A stretch of DNA of 64,000 bases from Megalonaias nervosa (lineage: Eukaryota > Mollusca > Bivalvia > Unionida > Unionidae), in NCBI GenBank assembly GCA_016617855.1, contig JAECUM010009375.1, positions 1 through 64,000 of the forward strand, given 5' to 3'. Numbering within the stretch: the first letter of the stretch is position 1; every line of letters begins with the position of its first letter. The notes under the pieces are model-generated. The model saw only the letters and a list, made by a program, of their open reading frames with translations, did no database searches and was not told the DNA's origin. Below, piece after piece: positions 1-15,100 of this stretch. The position numbers and the translations under genes were made by a program.

Positions 1-706
1 TGACCCTCATGAGAGATTGCTAAAATGATTAATAAAGAAAAATGAAAAATGTTTTGGAGACCAAAAATACTTATTTTATTTATAAATTCAAAAATATAGT
101 CAATATTTCAACACAAAATCGATCACTGCAGACGAAATGTATATAGATATAAAGACAACCTGAAGCAAATGATTAGTGGTTTATGTCCCAAATTAGTGGT
201 TTATGTCCCAAATTAGTGGTTTATGTCCCAAATTCTTCATACTATTACCACATTCTGGGGACATAAAAATTTTCCTAACTGAAATACTGTTTGTGTTTTG
301 TGGTTACCGATTCTCATGAACTTCATGGTTACTTCAAAGAATATATTTAAAGAGGCAACCAATGATCCTTGGAAATATTATGACACTATCACCAAATTCT
401 CATTTTAAGTACTCAAAAAATGTTTTTTTTCACAAAGCCACAAAAATATTAACCTTAAAAAAACTTCACAGTAAAAAGAACTGCCCTATTTTAAAATTAT
501 TAGGAATATATAACAAACCTTAATAAAACTGTAATTAGCATTATCCCCATGTGGAAGCTAAATTTTAGTGAATATTTTTTACAGTCTGTGATCATAAGCC
601 ATCAAATGATTTTCAATGATTAAATTTCTTTGAATTTCATTAACACCAGTGTTTACAGATGCAAAGGGAATAAACAACACCAAACTTAGAATAATATAAT
701 GTTGTA
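1..706. other. AT-rich non-coding DNA with a 20-bp triplication
   Basis: No coding signal is visible. Positions 172-231 hold three perfect 20-bp copies of attagtggtttatgtcccaa. The stretch is downstream of the host gene stop or in its 3' untranslated region. Confidence 0.6.
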
Positions 707-2028
707 CAGTCCTACCCATTTATGTCGACATCCTCCGGCCCGAGGAAATATTGTCGAGATAGGCGGATGTCGAGATAAGTGTTGGGGGGGGTCTGAAAAA
801 AGATACAAGTTAAATTCGTCAGTAAGGGGTGACCTGTCATCAGTGAGTAGCATTTACACTTTGAGAAAACAAACAAAGCAAATTTTGATTACATGAAGAC
901 AAAACCAGTGTGAAATACACTTGTATAATGACAAATTACATTTTGGTTACCTTTGTGTAATAAAATCCACAATAAAATATTGCATCGGTCACATCCTGAT
1001 ATGAAAAACATTCACTACAATATTCAATGTTGGCATAAGCACATGGCTGCATAGTTGTTATTTACACGCTTCAAGTACATGTACTTAAATTGGCCTAGAT
1101 TTTGGTCAGTCTGTTCCCATCTCATTGAGGCTACCAAGGGGATGGGGCTATTCACAGGGAAATGAAAACCTGTCAACAAGTTGGTTTAAACAGTACATGT
1201 ATCTAGTTACAGAAGTCATCGTGAAAAGTACATAAAAGCGAACAAAAGATATGCGGCTGATATGATTAATGAAGGCATAATATTGTATACATTGACACAT
1301 GCTAATGAGGTATTAAAAGAAAATGATTCTTACAATACAATATTATAACAATGTCAGCTCAAGTGGTATGCGTTTAAAAATTTTCACAGACATCTTTGCG
1401 AGATGTCCCACCCTCAACTTCCTTAACAGCCATATATTTAGTTTCCAGAGACTGTAAATTTAATCTGCGTTTTACACTGCCATTGATAGCCACCATAAAT
1501 AAAAATAAAGTTAAAAAGGAAACTTTCACAGCACAATAAACTTGTTTTAATCATAGATCACTTTGGAAAATGCAAGAATCGATCAGATTTCATTGCTTTT
1601 ATTTAAGTCGCTGCAAGAGTCCAACTTTATAGGCCCAAACAAAAGCCTGTTTTTTTATCTGACCGCGACATTAAAGCCTGGCGGCAAGATCAACTAATTG
1701 TTGAATAAAGTTCAGGTCGGAACTGGCCACTTGCCAACATAAATGATTAGGCAGGAAAATTAAAGCCTGGCAGCAAGATTAACTAATTGTTGAACAAAAT
1801 ATGGGTTGGAACTGGCAGCTTGTCGACATAAATGATTAGAAAACAAAGGATTTGTTCAAGCTGGGACCAAGGGCTTCTGTCGACATGTATGTTTATTTTT
1901 TATCTCAATGTCGACATAAGCATGACAATTTTGGTAGTAATAGTAGACCAAGGGACCGGGACTTTGCTTTTTTGTCGAAATAGGCAGCTTGTCGACATAA
2001 GTGATGTCGATATAAGTGGGTAGGACTG
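707..2028. mobile_element. Non-autonomous pogo/Tc1-like DNA transposon
   Basis: The ends are inverted repeats of about 25 bp (707-731 and 2004-2028) with two mismatches, starting CAGTCCTACCC, flanked by TA on both sides (705-706, 2029-2030). That fits the TA target and CAGT termini of pogo/Tigger-type elements. No transposase frame survives in the 1.3 kb. Both subterminal regions carry copies of TGTCGACATAA or near variants. An internal 89-bp duplication lies at 1670-1840. Confidence 0.65.
1670..1840. repeat. Tandem duplication of about 89 bp
   Basis: Two copies start with attaaagcctggc (1670 and 1759) and end with acataaatgattag. They differ at scattered positions and lie inside the pogo-like element. 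Confidence 0.7.
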
Positions 2029-2060
2029 TATCATACAAATAAGTATCCAAGGCTCTAAAA

Positions 2061-2098
<38 letters not shown>

Positions 2099-2835
2099 TT
2101 AACACACTAAACAACTTTCCAGTTTCAAATGCCAGTATGACCATTTACAAATGAAATGGCTAATTAGATATGTGGCATGAGTCAAACCAAAGAGAAAGGT
2201 AATAAAATATGAAATGCAAACAAAGAACATATACAGTAAGCAATATACAATTTTACAGAGAGATCTGACTTTCAGTTTAAAAACCAAATGTCCAATACAA
2301 TGAAAAAGTTATACAAGTAGAGACAAAGAATGAAACTGGCTTAACTGTGTCTGAAGCTGGCAACTTTTGTGACTTTCAACACAAATGATATTCAGAACAA
2401 AAAAATTAGCTGTATTTACAGAATAACATAACTATATCAACAAAGTCTATCGAGTAAGCATGTTAAGTACTTAACAATGAAACATACAGCATTATCAAGA
2501 AATTTAGAGGCTACAACCAACATAAATCTGGATGATTATGAAGACAAACATGTCACTAACACCTGTAATAAGCAGGCATGATGGGAAACAGTCTTCACAA
2601 ACAAGGACAACATATCTCCATACAAAAATAAAATTGGCATGACTGATGCCAAAGATCCCTTCCAATGAGAATCCTTCGACAAAAGGAAGCTGTGGAAGAA
2701 TGCTATTTGGCTGAACATATTATGTGACCTGAAATGTCAGATAGATCGGCCCTTAACAGCAGGTTAAATCCCTAAGTTGAAAGGTAAAGGGGAACCCAAT
2801 CATGCCTTCCATACATTTCTGCATGCAAGTTTAAG

Positions 2836-2868
<33 letters not shown>

Positions 2869-4393
2869 GCATGTGTGTGTGGTGTGATCCCACTATAGCA
2901 CACTCAGTTATAATACAAATTTGGATACAGCACGACCATGTCATGGCTCATGAAATTTCATATGCATGTAGTTTTATTTTTTCTTGTACATTAACAAATA
3001 TTTTTTTCTTCTTAAAAGTACAAAAAATAATGTGCAAAACGTTTACTATCATTTTGAGGAAGAGATCATGTATGAATTCTAATATATAAGATTATCGTGT
3101 AGTGGCTCCTTAAATTAATTATATATGTATTTTCTTGTACATAAAAAAATATTTTTTCTTCTTAAAAGTATTAAAAATAATGTGCAAGAAGTTTATTCAT
3201 GAACCATGCTGGGCTTTTTCAATGCTGCAATTTTTCCTCTCCTTATTGGCAAAAGAATATACAATAGTCTTGCTGAAACTTCAAAGAAATCTGTTTACCT
3301 TTGAAGCACTGATTGTTCTGTATAAATATTAAGCAAATGAAAATAAAATTTAAGTCTCAATCAATATTCCACAATTATTTAATTTTGCCCCCAGAATAAC
3401 AAATGGGCATTTGTTTGGTCCTCCAAAGTTGTTCTTCACTGGTGACTTCAATAAATCATGCATCATTCATCAAAGCAAGCTGACTACAATCTTCAATAAA
3501 AACAATGCATTTCATCTAAAGAAGTCAGCAACTTAAATGCAATGGGATCTGATGGATTGCTGCTTTTTCCAAAGTGACCAGAAAATGCTTATTTTACCAT
3601 GAAAGCTTCCTTTTTGAAGGAAAAACGTTTATGCTTACAATCACTACTAACAGTGGCATAAAACACAAATTAAATTTCCAATATCTTTAAATCATAGATA
3701 TCTGGCTGAACATGAAGTTAATTTTTAATTTGTTCAAATGTTTTCATTTTTATGAATACATTCCCTGGGTAGCTTCTCCAGCTGACTAAAATCAAGGCAA
3801 AACTGCAGTCACAATATTATGCAATAATCAAAGGGAACAAGATGAACATTCTAGCTACAGGACATAACTGCTTTTGACATCAAACAAGTCTTTAATAACA
3901 ATGAAGAACACTATCCACAAATCTGGTAAAAAATATTCATATATGGAAAGATCCAGTCTATACTGTTGTGTATTTCATGGAAGTTGGTGCTTCATCTGTG
4001 AGATATGTCATAATGTACCTCCACCATATTGGCAAAAACATTTATCACAAAACTTTCACACAGAATCATAACAGTGAAAATGACAACTTGGCCACTGACA
4101 CTGCCAGACAAGTTATACAGTCTGGTGCTACACTTGATTTATAAGATAAATGTCCTGAACAGAATGAAATATCAACAAAATCTATCCAGTTTTTTACATC
4201 TTTGATGGAATGTTCAAAAAGATGCATTTTGTTTTCAAAAGTAAAAGAGACATATCACTTTTTCCATCTGTGCTTATGTACAAACCAGTTTCTACAACCA
4301 TTTTCATGTAGCATCCATTCATTTATATATATATTTTGGATGGAGCATTTGGAAAGTCTCATGTTGCTCCTTGTTACAAAGAACACATGTATC
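2029..4393. other. Non-coding DNA downstream of the host stop codon
   Basis: The stretch holds a TA microsatellite (about 2065-2097), a CA run near 2838-2860, and two related 60-bp segments at about 2980-3040 and 3135-3195. Open frames are short and have no family features. Part of it may be the host gene's 3' untranslated region. Confidence 0.5.
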
Positions 4394-4498
4394 TTACACT
4401 TCCTGATTCTCTCTGTACTTTGTGCCAAACCAGTCATTGACTGCAACAAGAGATAACATCAAGTCCAAGACAATAACGTAGAATTCCTTTTGATCATT
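4394..4498 (-). CDS. FBXO15: FBXO15-like terminal exon with stop
   Basis: The acceptor is ctttttttgcag and the frame is open for 34 codons (NDQKEFYVIVLDLMLSLVAV, then NDWFGTKY) to TAA at 4394-4396. The NDWFGTKY ending matches the family C-terminus. The 3' untranslated region would extend to lower coordinates; I did not find a convincing poly(A) signal next to the stop. Confidence 0.78.
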   Translation of the reverse strand, partial: NDQKEFYVIVLDLMLSLVAVNDWFGTKYRENQEV

Positions 4499-5302
4499 CT
4501 GCAAAAAAAGAGCAGGAAAAAGAGCAAACATTAGCAACCAAATTGAGATATCTATGCACATGTGGTAGATAATACAACTTGTCATAGTTTTAAAACATGA
4601 GTACTGTGAATGGTACATTATATGTCTGCCCCATGTTTAATAGTATTCAACTTAGAACTAGTAGGGCATGGTTGTCTCTGGAGATTACTAACCAATGGGT
4701 CTCATTGACCTTCATCTTTGGTCAAGGCATACAGTCATGAACTACAGTTAATTGTACATAAACTTACCATGACTGTCACTTCTGACCACTAGACCCCAGA
4801 ACCTAAAGGTTGCTTTATTATCCAAGGTACATGCCATCTATGTATTGTCAATAAACATACCGTATTTGCCAGCCTATAAGACGATACTTTTGACCAGAAA
4901 ATCTTAGCTTCATCTTATATTCTGAATTGTCTTATATATGAATTTTGTCATCCAAATCACTTTATCGTATGTCACATAATTTTTTGTATAGAAAAAAAAT
5001 TCTCCAAAAGTATGAAAAAAATGTGTAAAAACTTATTTCATTTTGGGGAAGAGATAGTGTATGGAAAAATATAGGATTTGAAACAATTACATGATCATCA
5101 GTATTAAAATTAACTTATATCAGATGTAATTGCGCTAAAGCAGCATGCATTAGTAATATACGTTGTTTGTAATATGTGTTGTTTAAATTTGATATGGGTG
5201 CATTAGAATTGAAAACTTAGAAGATGAATAACCATGACAGAGACAGATATTTGCATCACAATTTTCTTACTGCACCTCATGATCAAATGAAATTATGCCC
5301 CA

Positions 5303-5334
<32 letters not shown>

Positions 5335-8300
5335 TGTATTGTACGGTAATTTTATATTGTTCACTTACTTGATGACTGATCATACTCGTGTACGGAAGTG
5401 CAGTACCATATTCCATTATTAATTAATACCACTGGGTAAGCAATTCCTTCTAGTTTTAGTTCTCACTTCCATCGTTCACGAATCACATGGCTTTGTAGTG
5501 GTATGTACATGCTAATTAAATATGCTACAACTGTATTCAGGTTTTCCAGAGTTAACACCTGTTTGAGGTCAAGACTTGGCAGACCAGATCAGATTAGTGA
5601 GGCTACCAATATGGAAATGAGGCTAACCGTGGGTATTATGAATATACTTCCATATAATAAAAGTACATGTCAGGTGTTTACTGTGTCAATTTCTCAAGCT
5701 GTGACATCTTTTGAAGTTGCCGATAGGACTGACAGCAATTTAAAGTAACATATAGCATGAGCAAAGATCAAACAATTGCTGCCTAAGTACAGGACCAGTA
5801 CATGCACATGAAAAAAAAATCTCATTTGTTGGGAATGGAGAGGTTGTAATACTTGCAAAGAAAATAAGATATCATGCGAAATGGTCATTCTTGGGATCTA
5901 ACCTAGTAAATGGCATCTATATGGATATAACTATTGTGAATATTCAAACCCTAAAGGAGTATGGTATGTATTTTCATAGTTTACATTTACTATTTATTAA
6001 TTATTTTTCTCTTTGACAAAACCTTCATATAAACAGGGGCAATAAGGTGAAGAAACAAAAAAACACAAAGAGCTGGAATCTCTCTCTCTCTCTCTCTCTC
6101 CCTCTCATATATACCGGGACATATTTCATTTTGATCATGAGTGCAAGACAAAAAATGCAAGGAAATAAATATGCATCTTTCTCTGTATCTCTCTTCCCCC
6201 CCCCCCAAAAAAAAATGTGGAAAAAGCATTTCAGCATCAACGATGCAATTTCCCTATTGAAATAGCATACATTGATACTTTTAATATTTAAGAAACCGGA
6301 AGTTGTTATAGTTTAATTCCACACAGCATCACGAATTTTATCCTATCTGTAACTCAAAAAATTTTCAGGTCAGTGTCATTATATGTAGCTAAAAGTACAT
6401 AACACATTTAATATACTTCATGTGAAACAAATTAGGTACTTTTAGTTACATTTATTGATCCAGACCAGAAAGGTTACCGAGTTACAGATAGGATAAAATT
6501 TGCAATGCTGTGAGGAACAAAGTGAAAAAGACGAAGCTGAGGTATTGATCTGGCCTTGTCTTAGACTCAGCATCGACTTATATATGGAAGAAGGATGAAA
6601 AATTTGCCAAATGTGCTCATTTGACTTATACTCTGCATCGACTTACAGGCCAGCAAATACGTGTACTCAAGAATGAAAGTTATTCTTCAAAACCCATATT
6701 CTTTGGGCCATAATAACATTTGCCTTTGAGGACTATATTCCAAAATCATTCAATATCATAAATACCTTACATGCAAGTAACCTACAAATTTTGGTAAAGG
6801 TATGTGGTCTATAACCAACACTGCCATGCAAAAAAAATTGTCTTCTTTCATTCACAGTAACGTATTCTTTCTGAACCCAAAATCAATAGACTTTATTCTT
6901 ACTCCAAAGTGCAAGCCATACACAAATTTTAGTCCAGAATGGTGATGTAGAACTCAATGTATTGTGCAAACAAACAGTTTTCTTTTATTGTCACAATGAC
7001 CATGACCTTGAATCCTTTGATTTTTTGCACCAAAATAAACAAGACTTCTTTTTTAACCCTATGTGCAGGTCATTAACAAGAATTAGTAATGGTAAAAAAA
7101 TTGAACTTTTTGTGCAGAATTTTTCTTCTCTGTCAGTGACCTTGATCTGTGACCTTTTGATCCCAAAATCAGTAGGCTTTTTTCTTACCACAACTGCAAG
7201 CTTATGGTTCAGAAAAGGAAACTTTAAAGAAAAGATGTAATGATAGCCTGTCAGACAGGTCCTGACCATAAAGCAAACCATAACGACCAATTATACAACT
7301 TGCTTCTATGCAGCATTTGGCAATCTTCAGAAGGAACTATAAACATGATTTTCATGTCAAAAATAAATTAGGGCCAGAATAACCTTGATCTTTGATGCTT
7401 GGCATATACAACAATAGGAACATGTCAAAAATATTATTACAAAGGAAAGCCTAAGATATTAAACATAGGTGACACTGAGAAATCAACTAAATAAACCAAA
7501 GTCAGTGCTGCATGCAATATATGTTACCATGATCCTGTTCTGTAATAGGGGTGTAGTACCCACATAGAGATGCATAAAATCACATATTGATTCTACCATT
7601 AACAGTGCCTGAGAAATTAAATTAAACATCAAAATTACCAAAGTCAGTGAAGTACACAAAGAAAAAAAGTTGAAGATTCTAAGATAAGGTAATATCACTC
7701 CAAATGATTTGGTGCAAAAAAACATTAGAATTATCTTGCAGGAAAGTATAGAAATAATCAATTCAAATATGACTGAATTGGACTGAAGGATTTCATGTTT
7801 GTTACCAAGGGTTTATGCATGTTTATAGTTTTACAAATGACACAGATAAAGAAGAAAAAGTCCTAAAGTACTCATATAAAAAATGTTAGGGACTCTCTCA
7901 AAAAGGCTTAAATACAAGTCTGTAAGGATATATCCTAATGATTTCAGAAATATGCTCATACAATACAGACATTTAAGTCCATCAAAAGAATTAGTGAAGG
8001 GACATGATAATGCCTTTGTTTTAAAACATGTTGAACACAAAAAATATGGACTATGTCAATTTTTTTTAATTTTTTGCTATATTTACCTCCTCAGTGTCAC
8101 TGTTGGTAACTATTAACATATGAGAGAAATTAAATTTTTTGTTATACAAATATAAGTTGATAATAATCAAAATACAGTGCATTCAGGATTGTACAATACT
8201 AAATGTTTTACGTTATCATGTAGCATACAGCTGAATTTTCAAATCATTTCTTAATGACCTACAAAGGCATAAATTTCTACAGTATTTTCAACTTAACTAA

Positions 8301-9586
8301 TACTTTTGCCTCCTTAACCCTGTAAATAGTACATCTGCAGAATCCTGGCTATATAGTGCCAAATAAGTTTAGGCATTCCAAAAAAGACATACAGAACACA
8401 GATAAAGGCACTGACATAGCCTTATAATACACTGAAAAAGGTACTTATATAAACCTCTATGTTTTTAAAAGCTCAAGACCTTCTCAGTGTGAACATCATC
8501 ATGGAATGCATACCTGGACAAGCACTTTATGTGGTTTTATAAATTTAACACCATTTTTCAGGACATGCTAGGCTATACATGGTTGCTATGGAATATCTGA
8601 TGAAGCCCTGAGAAGAACCACTGACCCATTGGAAACTACTGGCAAGCTTTCTTACATGCCTGCACTGGCCAAGCCCAAGACATGAACCATGTGAAAAAAG
8701 TGAGATGATAGTGATCAGTAAAGGTGAGTGTATTATACCACACAGCAAACCAGGGTCCCACCAAGACAATCACTATGATTACACCTCTACTTTCAATAGT
8801 CTCCAGCAGCCATTATAAACATTATCATACTGAAAATAAATTTTGACTTAAGTGATCTTAACCCCTTATCCAACTACTGCTAAAGACTGTTTTTACAATC
8901 TTTTCTCTTTAAATTCCACCTTTTAATCATTTTAAAATTTGAAACCACCTACCTACACGTCTATCTATCTAAAATGGCAGGGCAAAAAATATAAAAACAA
9001 ATTAATGTTATTTCTGTATACATTGTTTAAAATCAATATTCACAAAATCTATTTGAAAAGTTATTAACATTGCCCACCAGTAGAAGCCAGATTTTGCTGG
9101 CTGAAAGTCACAGGCTTTGAGCAACTTTGTAGTGACAGCCTGGAGTACTTAATTCATGCATAATTAATTACATTAATTAACCAGTGGTGAGGCCTCACAT
9201 GAAATACAGGCAGTATGCAGTCCATTCACCTAATTCTGAGATTTATTACAACATATCACAATATACAATGTACAGTCATTATTTTGGAAGTTTCCAATTG
9301 AATCCTTCTTCCAAATGTATAATTCACAGAGGGCTTCATAATGTATGATTTATATAAGTCTAGCATGGATTAACCAATGTTATCATAAATACAACTACTT
9401 AACAACAGATAAGACACCAATGTGATCATGAGATGAATCCAAAAACAAAAGCCAGTAAAATGTTGAATGTAGGTCAGAATGACCTTTTGTTGCGCATGTG
9501 TGGTACTAATTGGGATGCATGATTACTGGCATATACAGTGCTTGAGACTAGAACAGTCCAGTGAAGCATGATATATGCATCACAGT

Positions 9587-9681
<95 letters not shown>

Positions 9682-12136
9682 GGTGCTAAGAACCTATTGG
9701 TCATAAGGTACAACAGAAAAACTTAACCATGCCTGAAAAATGTGTAGGTCACAGTGGCATTCTTTAGTGGTAAAGGTATGGTAATAATAAAGCAGCATTC
9801 AATTTCCCAGTATGATAATTCCAGCACAGACAGAGCATGTGAATTAAACTTAAAATACACAATTATGTCAATGTCTGGAAGCATTAAATATAAGTCACTA
9901 TGACCTACTTCTCTGAAGATGGTGTATCACTCATCAAAATACATCTCCTCACCAACTTTCATAAATCTAGGTAAAACAGTATATATCAAATTAGTGGTAA
10001 AATCCTAAATACAAAATCTTAACCTAAGCCAGTATAGGATTTAAGTCATGCAGGTTGGTGCACTGGGACTATCTCGGGGGGGGCTCAATTTTGAGATTCA
10101 GTTTGGTGTAAATAAGAAGTATAATAAAACACACCTGGCTCATCTCCATGTAGATCTTCCCTTTATCATCTGCACATGTAATGTGAAATATTTCCTGGTT
10201 GGTGAATTCAAAGTTTAAGTCTGCAGAGAAAATAAAGGAGTCAAGAATTTTGTTTGATCTATCTTACTTAGAAAAACACTGTAAACATGTTTGATATAAT
10301 TAAAAGCAACTGTGATAAAAATGTATATTCCAAATAAAGCTGCATGGCTTATAAATGGTCTGCACCAGTTTCTGTACTGAACCAATTACAAGTACAATTG
10401 TTACTTATTCTTGACCTGGTGCACTATATTTTAAACTGACTAAAAAATTAATGTGAATTGATGATATAATTTGTGTCTGAGACTATCTGAAATATTCACA
10501 GAACTGAATTTAAAATAATTAATAATCATGCAGTAACTGCTTCTATGTAGCAACTGGTGCAGACCCTCTACAGTCTTTTTGATTTATCATTACTTACAGT
10601 GTCACAACATGACTGCCATATTCAATTATCTTAAATTATCTTAAAAACAAATAGAGCTTAATAACAGAAAACAAGAATGAATATGATCATGATGGAAAAC
10701 AAGAATGAACATCATAATGACAGAAAACAAGAAAGAACATGACAGACAGCCTAAAGACAGAAAACAAGAATGAACATGACAGATAACCTAAAGACAGGAA
10801 ACAAGAATGAACATGACAGATAATCTAAACATAGAGAACAAAAATGAACACGATAGCTCAATTTAATAACAATACCACTATAGTCCTTTTAAGTTTTTTT
10901 AAAGTAATCATTCGTAAATGCTACAAGGGAGATAATCACTGCAAAACAAAAAGATGTTAGCCTTAAATTCCTACGGTTACTCTATCAAATGTATTTAACA
11001 ACTCTTTTGGAGGACACTGCCAAGCCACAGCCAAAGTATATTTTACATGGTGGACACTGCCAAGCCACAGCCAAAGTATATTTTTACATGGTCAAGTAGT
11101 TATACCGTTTAATTTTCTGAAAAACCTACCAACTTCTAAATTGTAGACTTCAAACATTAATAACAGAAGAGCTCAGATATTTTGTACAAGTAATTTTATA
11201 TTAAATTGGACTTACTTGACTGCATCATCTGGCTGGCTATTTTCACAGCTGAACTGCAACAAACACAAAAGAAACTGAAAACAATGTTCCACACAGTCAT
11301 TTCCTAAAACAGAATGATAACTAAAGCTGAATGAGAATTTAAAAATTATCAAATTTGCACTGGTTGAAGATCAAAGATCCCCCCTATCAAATAAACAAAG
11401 GTAGGACCATGTTGGTTAGTCAATTTTTTTCAGGATGACACAACCACTGAGATGACATCTGTTTCCACAGCAGAGAACCTTTTCACAATAGGTCATAAAT
11501 CTCTTAGGATTTTCAAAAATCTTGAATATTTTTCATTATTTTTTTTTCATGGAGTTGTAATGGGAATTAGTAAAACTATGTAAGAATTTTTCTTTTCCAT
11601 TATTTAATATGAGACAAAAGATGCAACCAAGCAATTGTACATCCAATCTCTCCCAAAGTTCATAGCATCATGAAATATCTACATAAAATGTGATGTCATA
11701 ATGATGATGTCATAATTATGATCTCATAATGATGATGTCATACTGTAATAATTATGTAATTTCAACTATTCATTGATTTACAAAAGCAGATGATCTTAAT
11801 CACCTTAAACATGCCTAATTTGTTATACACTGTCTACTTATACCAAAATGACCAATGTACATATCCAATGAAGATGTCAAGACCACTGTACACATCCAAT
11901 GAAGCTATCAAGACCACTGCACACATCCAATGAAGCTGTCAAGACCACTGTACATATCCACTGAAGCTGTCAAGACCACAGCACAAATCCAATGAATCTG
12001 TCAAGATCACTGTACATATCCAATGAAGCTATCAAGATCAATGCACATAATATCATATTAATCTGTCAAGACCACAGCACATATCCAATGAATCTGTCAA
12101 GATCACTGTACATATCCAATGAAGCTATCAAGACCA

Positions 12137-12188
<52 letters not shown>

Positions 12189-15100
12189 AAGCTGTCAAGA
12201 CCACTGTACATATATGATGAGGCTATCAGGACCACTGTACATCTATGAAGAAGCTGTCAAAACAGCCATACATATATGAAGTAGCTGTCGAGATTACTGT
12301 ACATACATGACAAAGCTGTCAAGACCACTGTACATATATGAAGAAGCTGTCAAGACCATACATATATGAAGAAGCTGTCAAGACCACTGTACACATATGA
12401 AGAAGCTGTCAAGACAACTTTACATATATGAAGAATCTCATGCTTTTTCTCCATGGCACATATTTTCAAAATCTACTTGCCAGATATCCTATGAATGAAC
12501 AAATATCATTTCTTTTGTATTTAAATCTGTTTCCATTTTTTAATGGTGAGAATATTTTTGTTGCTACTAACTTAATCTTGCCTATTTCAGTGTATTAAGA
12601 TCTATAAAAAAGCAATAAAATCTACTAATAAACTACCATCTATACTCACTTATTAGTTACAAATTACCGTCTACACTCACTTATTAGTTAAGTCCAACTG
12701 CAAACAACAGAAACCCTGATCTGATATCACATAATGTGCTGACAGATCTGGGTCTATGTTGTTTGTTTTACTGTTTATTCCTAACAAACTGCACAGACCC
12801 AGATCTGCCAGTGCATTATACAATAACAGATCTGGGTCTGTGCAGTTTGCAGTTGTACTCAACTTTTAAGCAAGTACATATAATAAGTCTGTATGTCCTC
12901 TATCATGCAGTGAAAGAAGCAATTAATTGGGGAGCTATGGCACGTGGTCATGAATCAGACACATAATCCAATGGTTTCAGGTTTGATACCCACCCTGGGT
13001 CATCTGCCTCACTGTGTCATTAGGAAAGGCATTTTGCATTCATTTTCTTGGCATGATATTGCCAATACTGTGCTGAACATGTAATTACAAGTCAACATCA
13101 AAACAAAGTCAGTGTCTGATTTTGATTGTTAAATTTAAAACGGAATAGACAATAGACTTTACGTTACCTTTTGTGCCAGAAAATTTCCTTCTTTTCATCC
13201 ATTATAGTTACATCCAACCAAATCCCGTTCTGAAAAATAAATGGCCCCTGTAAGTCTGACACTGCTCACCTGGCTGAAATCAGTCTAATAGCTGCATTCA
13301 AGAATAGTCGGCCAAACAATCTGGTGCAGTAAGATACTTTAGATAGAAATGTCTTCAAATGTTATTGATTGCACATGCTATGAAAACAACTGTTTCAAGA
13401 TTTCTCTTACATATATCTTCATCTATATCTGATGGCACATCAGCACTAAAAGACCATGATGCCAGGATATTCTCCATCAAAGTTGTGATTTTCTTACAAA
13501 TGGTTTTTGAGATAAGGTTACGCAATTGTTTTTCTAATGGTAGTAATTTAGGCAACATCTGATGACAGACTGGCATCACTGGTATCAACCAATAGAAGGC
13601 CATCAAATTAGGACACTTTCTATCATATTTGTTCACATCATCTTGCATGGGGTTTTACAAGAAGTTATTAAAGTTTTTGTTAACAGCAGCCAAATATGAG
13701 ATCATCATTTGTACAAATATGAGAATCCATTTTTAAAAAAATTTAATTTTTAGTAATGGAGGCCACATTTGATGATGAATCTGCATCAGCTGTATAAAAT
13801 TTAAAAAGCCTTCTATGCCAGGATGATTTATGTAAACATTTGGTTGCATCCTACTGTGCAGTTTATGAGATTATGTCATCTGGAGATTTTTCTATTATTA
13901 GTAACAGTGGCCATATCTGAAGGTGACCAGCATCAGCTGTAAAACATGAAAGCCATCTAGGCCAGGATACTTTCTGTTACATTTCATCAAACTCCATTAA
14001 GATGGTTTTGAGGAAAAGGCACTGAAAGGTTTTTCAGCTTTTGGTAATGATGGCCTGATTCTGATGATATATCAGCATCGCTGGTATAAATCTAAAAGCC
14101 TCTTTCTAGAATGCTTTCTCTCAAAGTAGTCACTCTCTGAAGAACATCATTTGAGAAGTCATTTTAAAGTTTTTCTAATTTTGTAATTGTATCAATAGTT
14201 GATAGTGGATCAGCATCATTTATACAAAAATAAAAGCCTTTTATAGCAGGATGCATTTTCAGACTACCAGATTTAGTAAAACTCTGCCGATTAATTTCTG
14301 AGCAGATATTAAAGGTTTTCCTATTTTTAGTAATGGCAGACATATTTGATGGTAAATCAACACCATTTAAACAAATCTGAAAGACCTTCATGCCTGGAAG
14401 CTTTTCTGCTGAATTTGATCAAATTCTTTTGTGTGTGTTGTTTTAGAAGGAGTTATTTAACTCTTTCAGTATTAAGTAACTACAAGGAATGCAGTGTTAT
14501 ATACATTTCATAGAAAAGCAAAGGTGTGTAACAATATTCTTACAATCTTAAATATCTTTTTTATGGAAATAAATGTGAAATAAAATACAGGATTTTACAC
14601 TGTTTGCTCAAGATTAACAAAAGTATAAGACCATGCTTTGGTGAGCACATTTTTTATCCGTACAGGCAGTTTACCACAGTATTTTTTCTAATGGTATGTA
14701 GCATGGTACTTTTTCACTGTTCTGGTACTTCAGTTATTTCCATCAGTAAGGAATGTATGGATATTCCCAAGAAACTGTGTTGTGAATTAAATGATATTAA
14801 CAGCATGTTTTCATTTTTTTATGCAAATTAAGTTTAAGAAGTATATTTTTTATAAAACAGTTGTATTGATCAAAAATTAATCTTGAATATTACAAATTGT
14901 ATTTATGATCCTTTAATCACATACTTGACACATGTCAGATATGCTAACATGGTAACCAAAATGGTTGTTGTGAAAGATAGATTCAATCATATTTCTGGAA
15001 ACTTTGGGTTAAAAAAAAGAGTAAAGTACCTGTATTCCTTTGAGCAGCAGAGGAGGTGAACAGACCACTTGTCTGAATTATCATTTGTCTAAAAAGTAAG

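Noticed and set aside
9474..9713. Cys/Val-rich 79-codon frame
   Set aside because: It is translation of the CA microsatellite.
11850..12435. CRISPR-like array
   Set aside because: Repeats are contiguous and degenerate without unique spacers, and the DNA is animal nuclear. It is a minisatellite.
13355..14391. Minus-strand frames of 75-97 codons
   Set aside because: They fall in the diverged tandem repeats and have no protein features.
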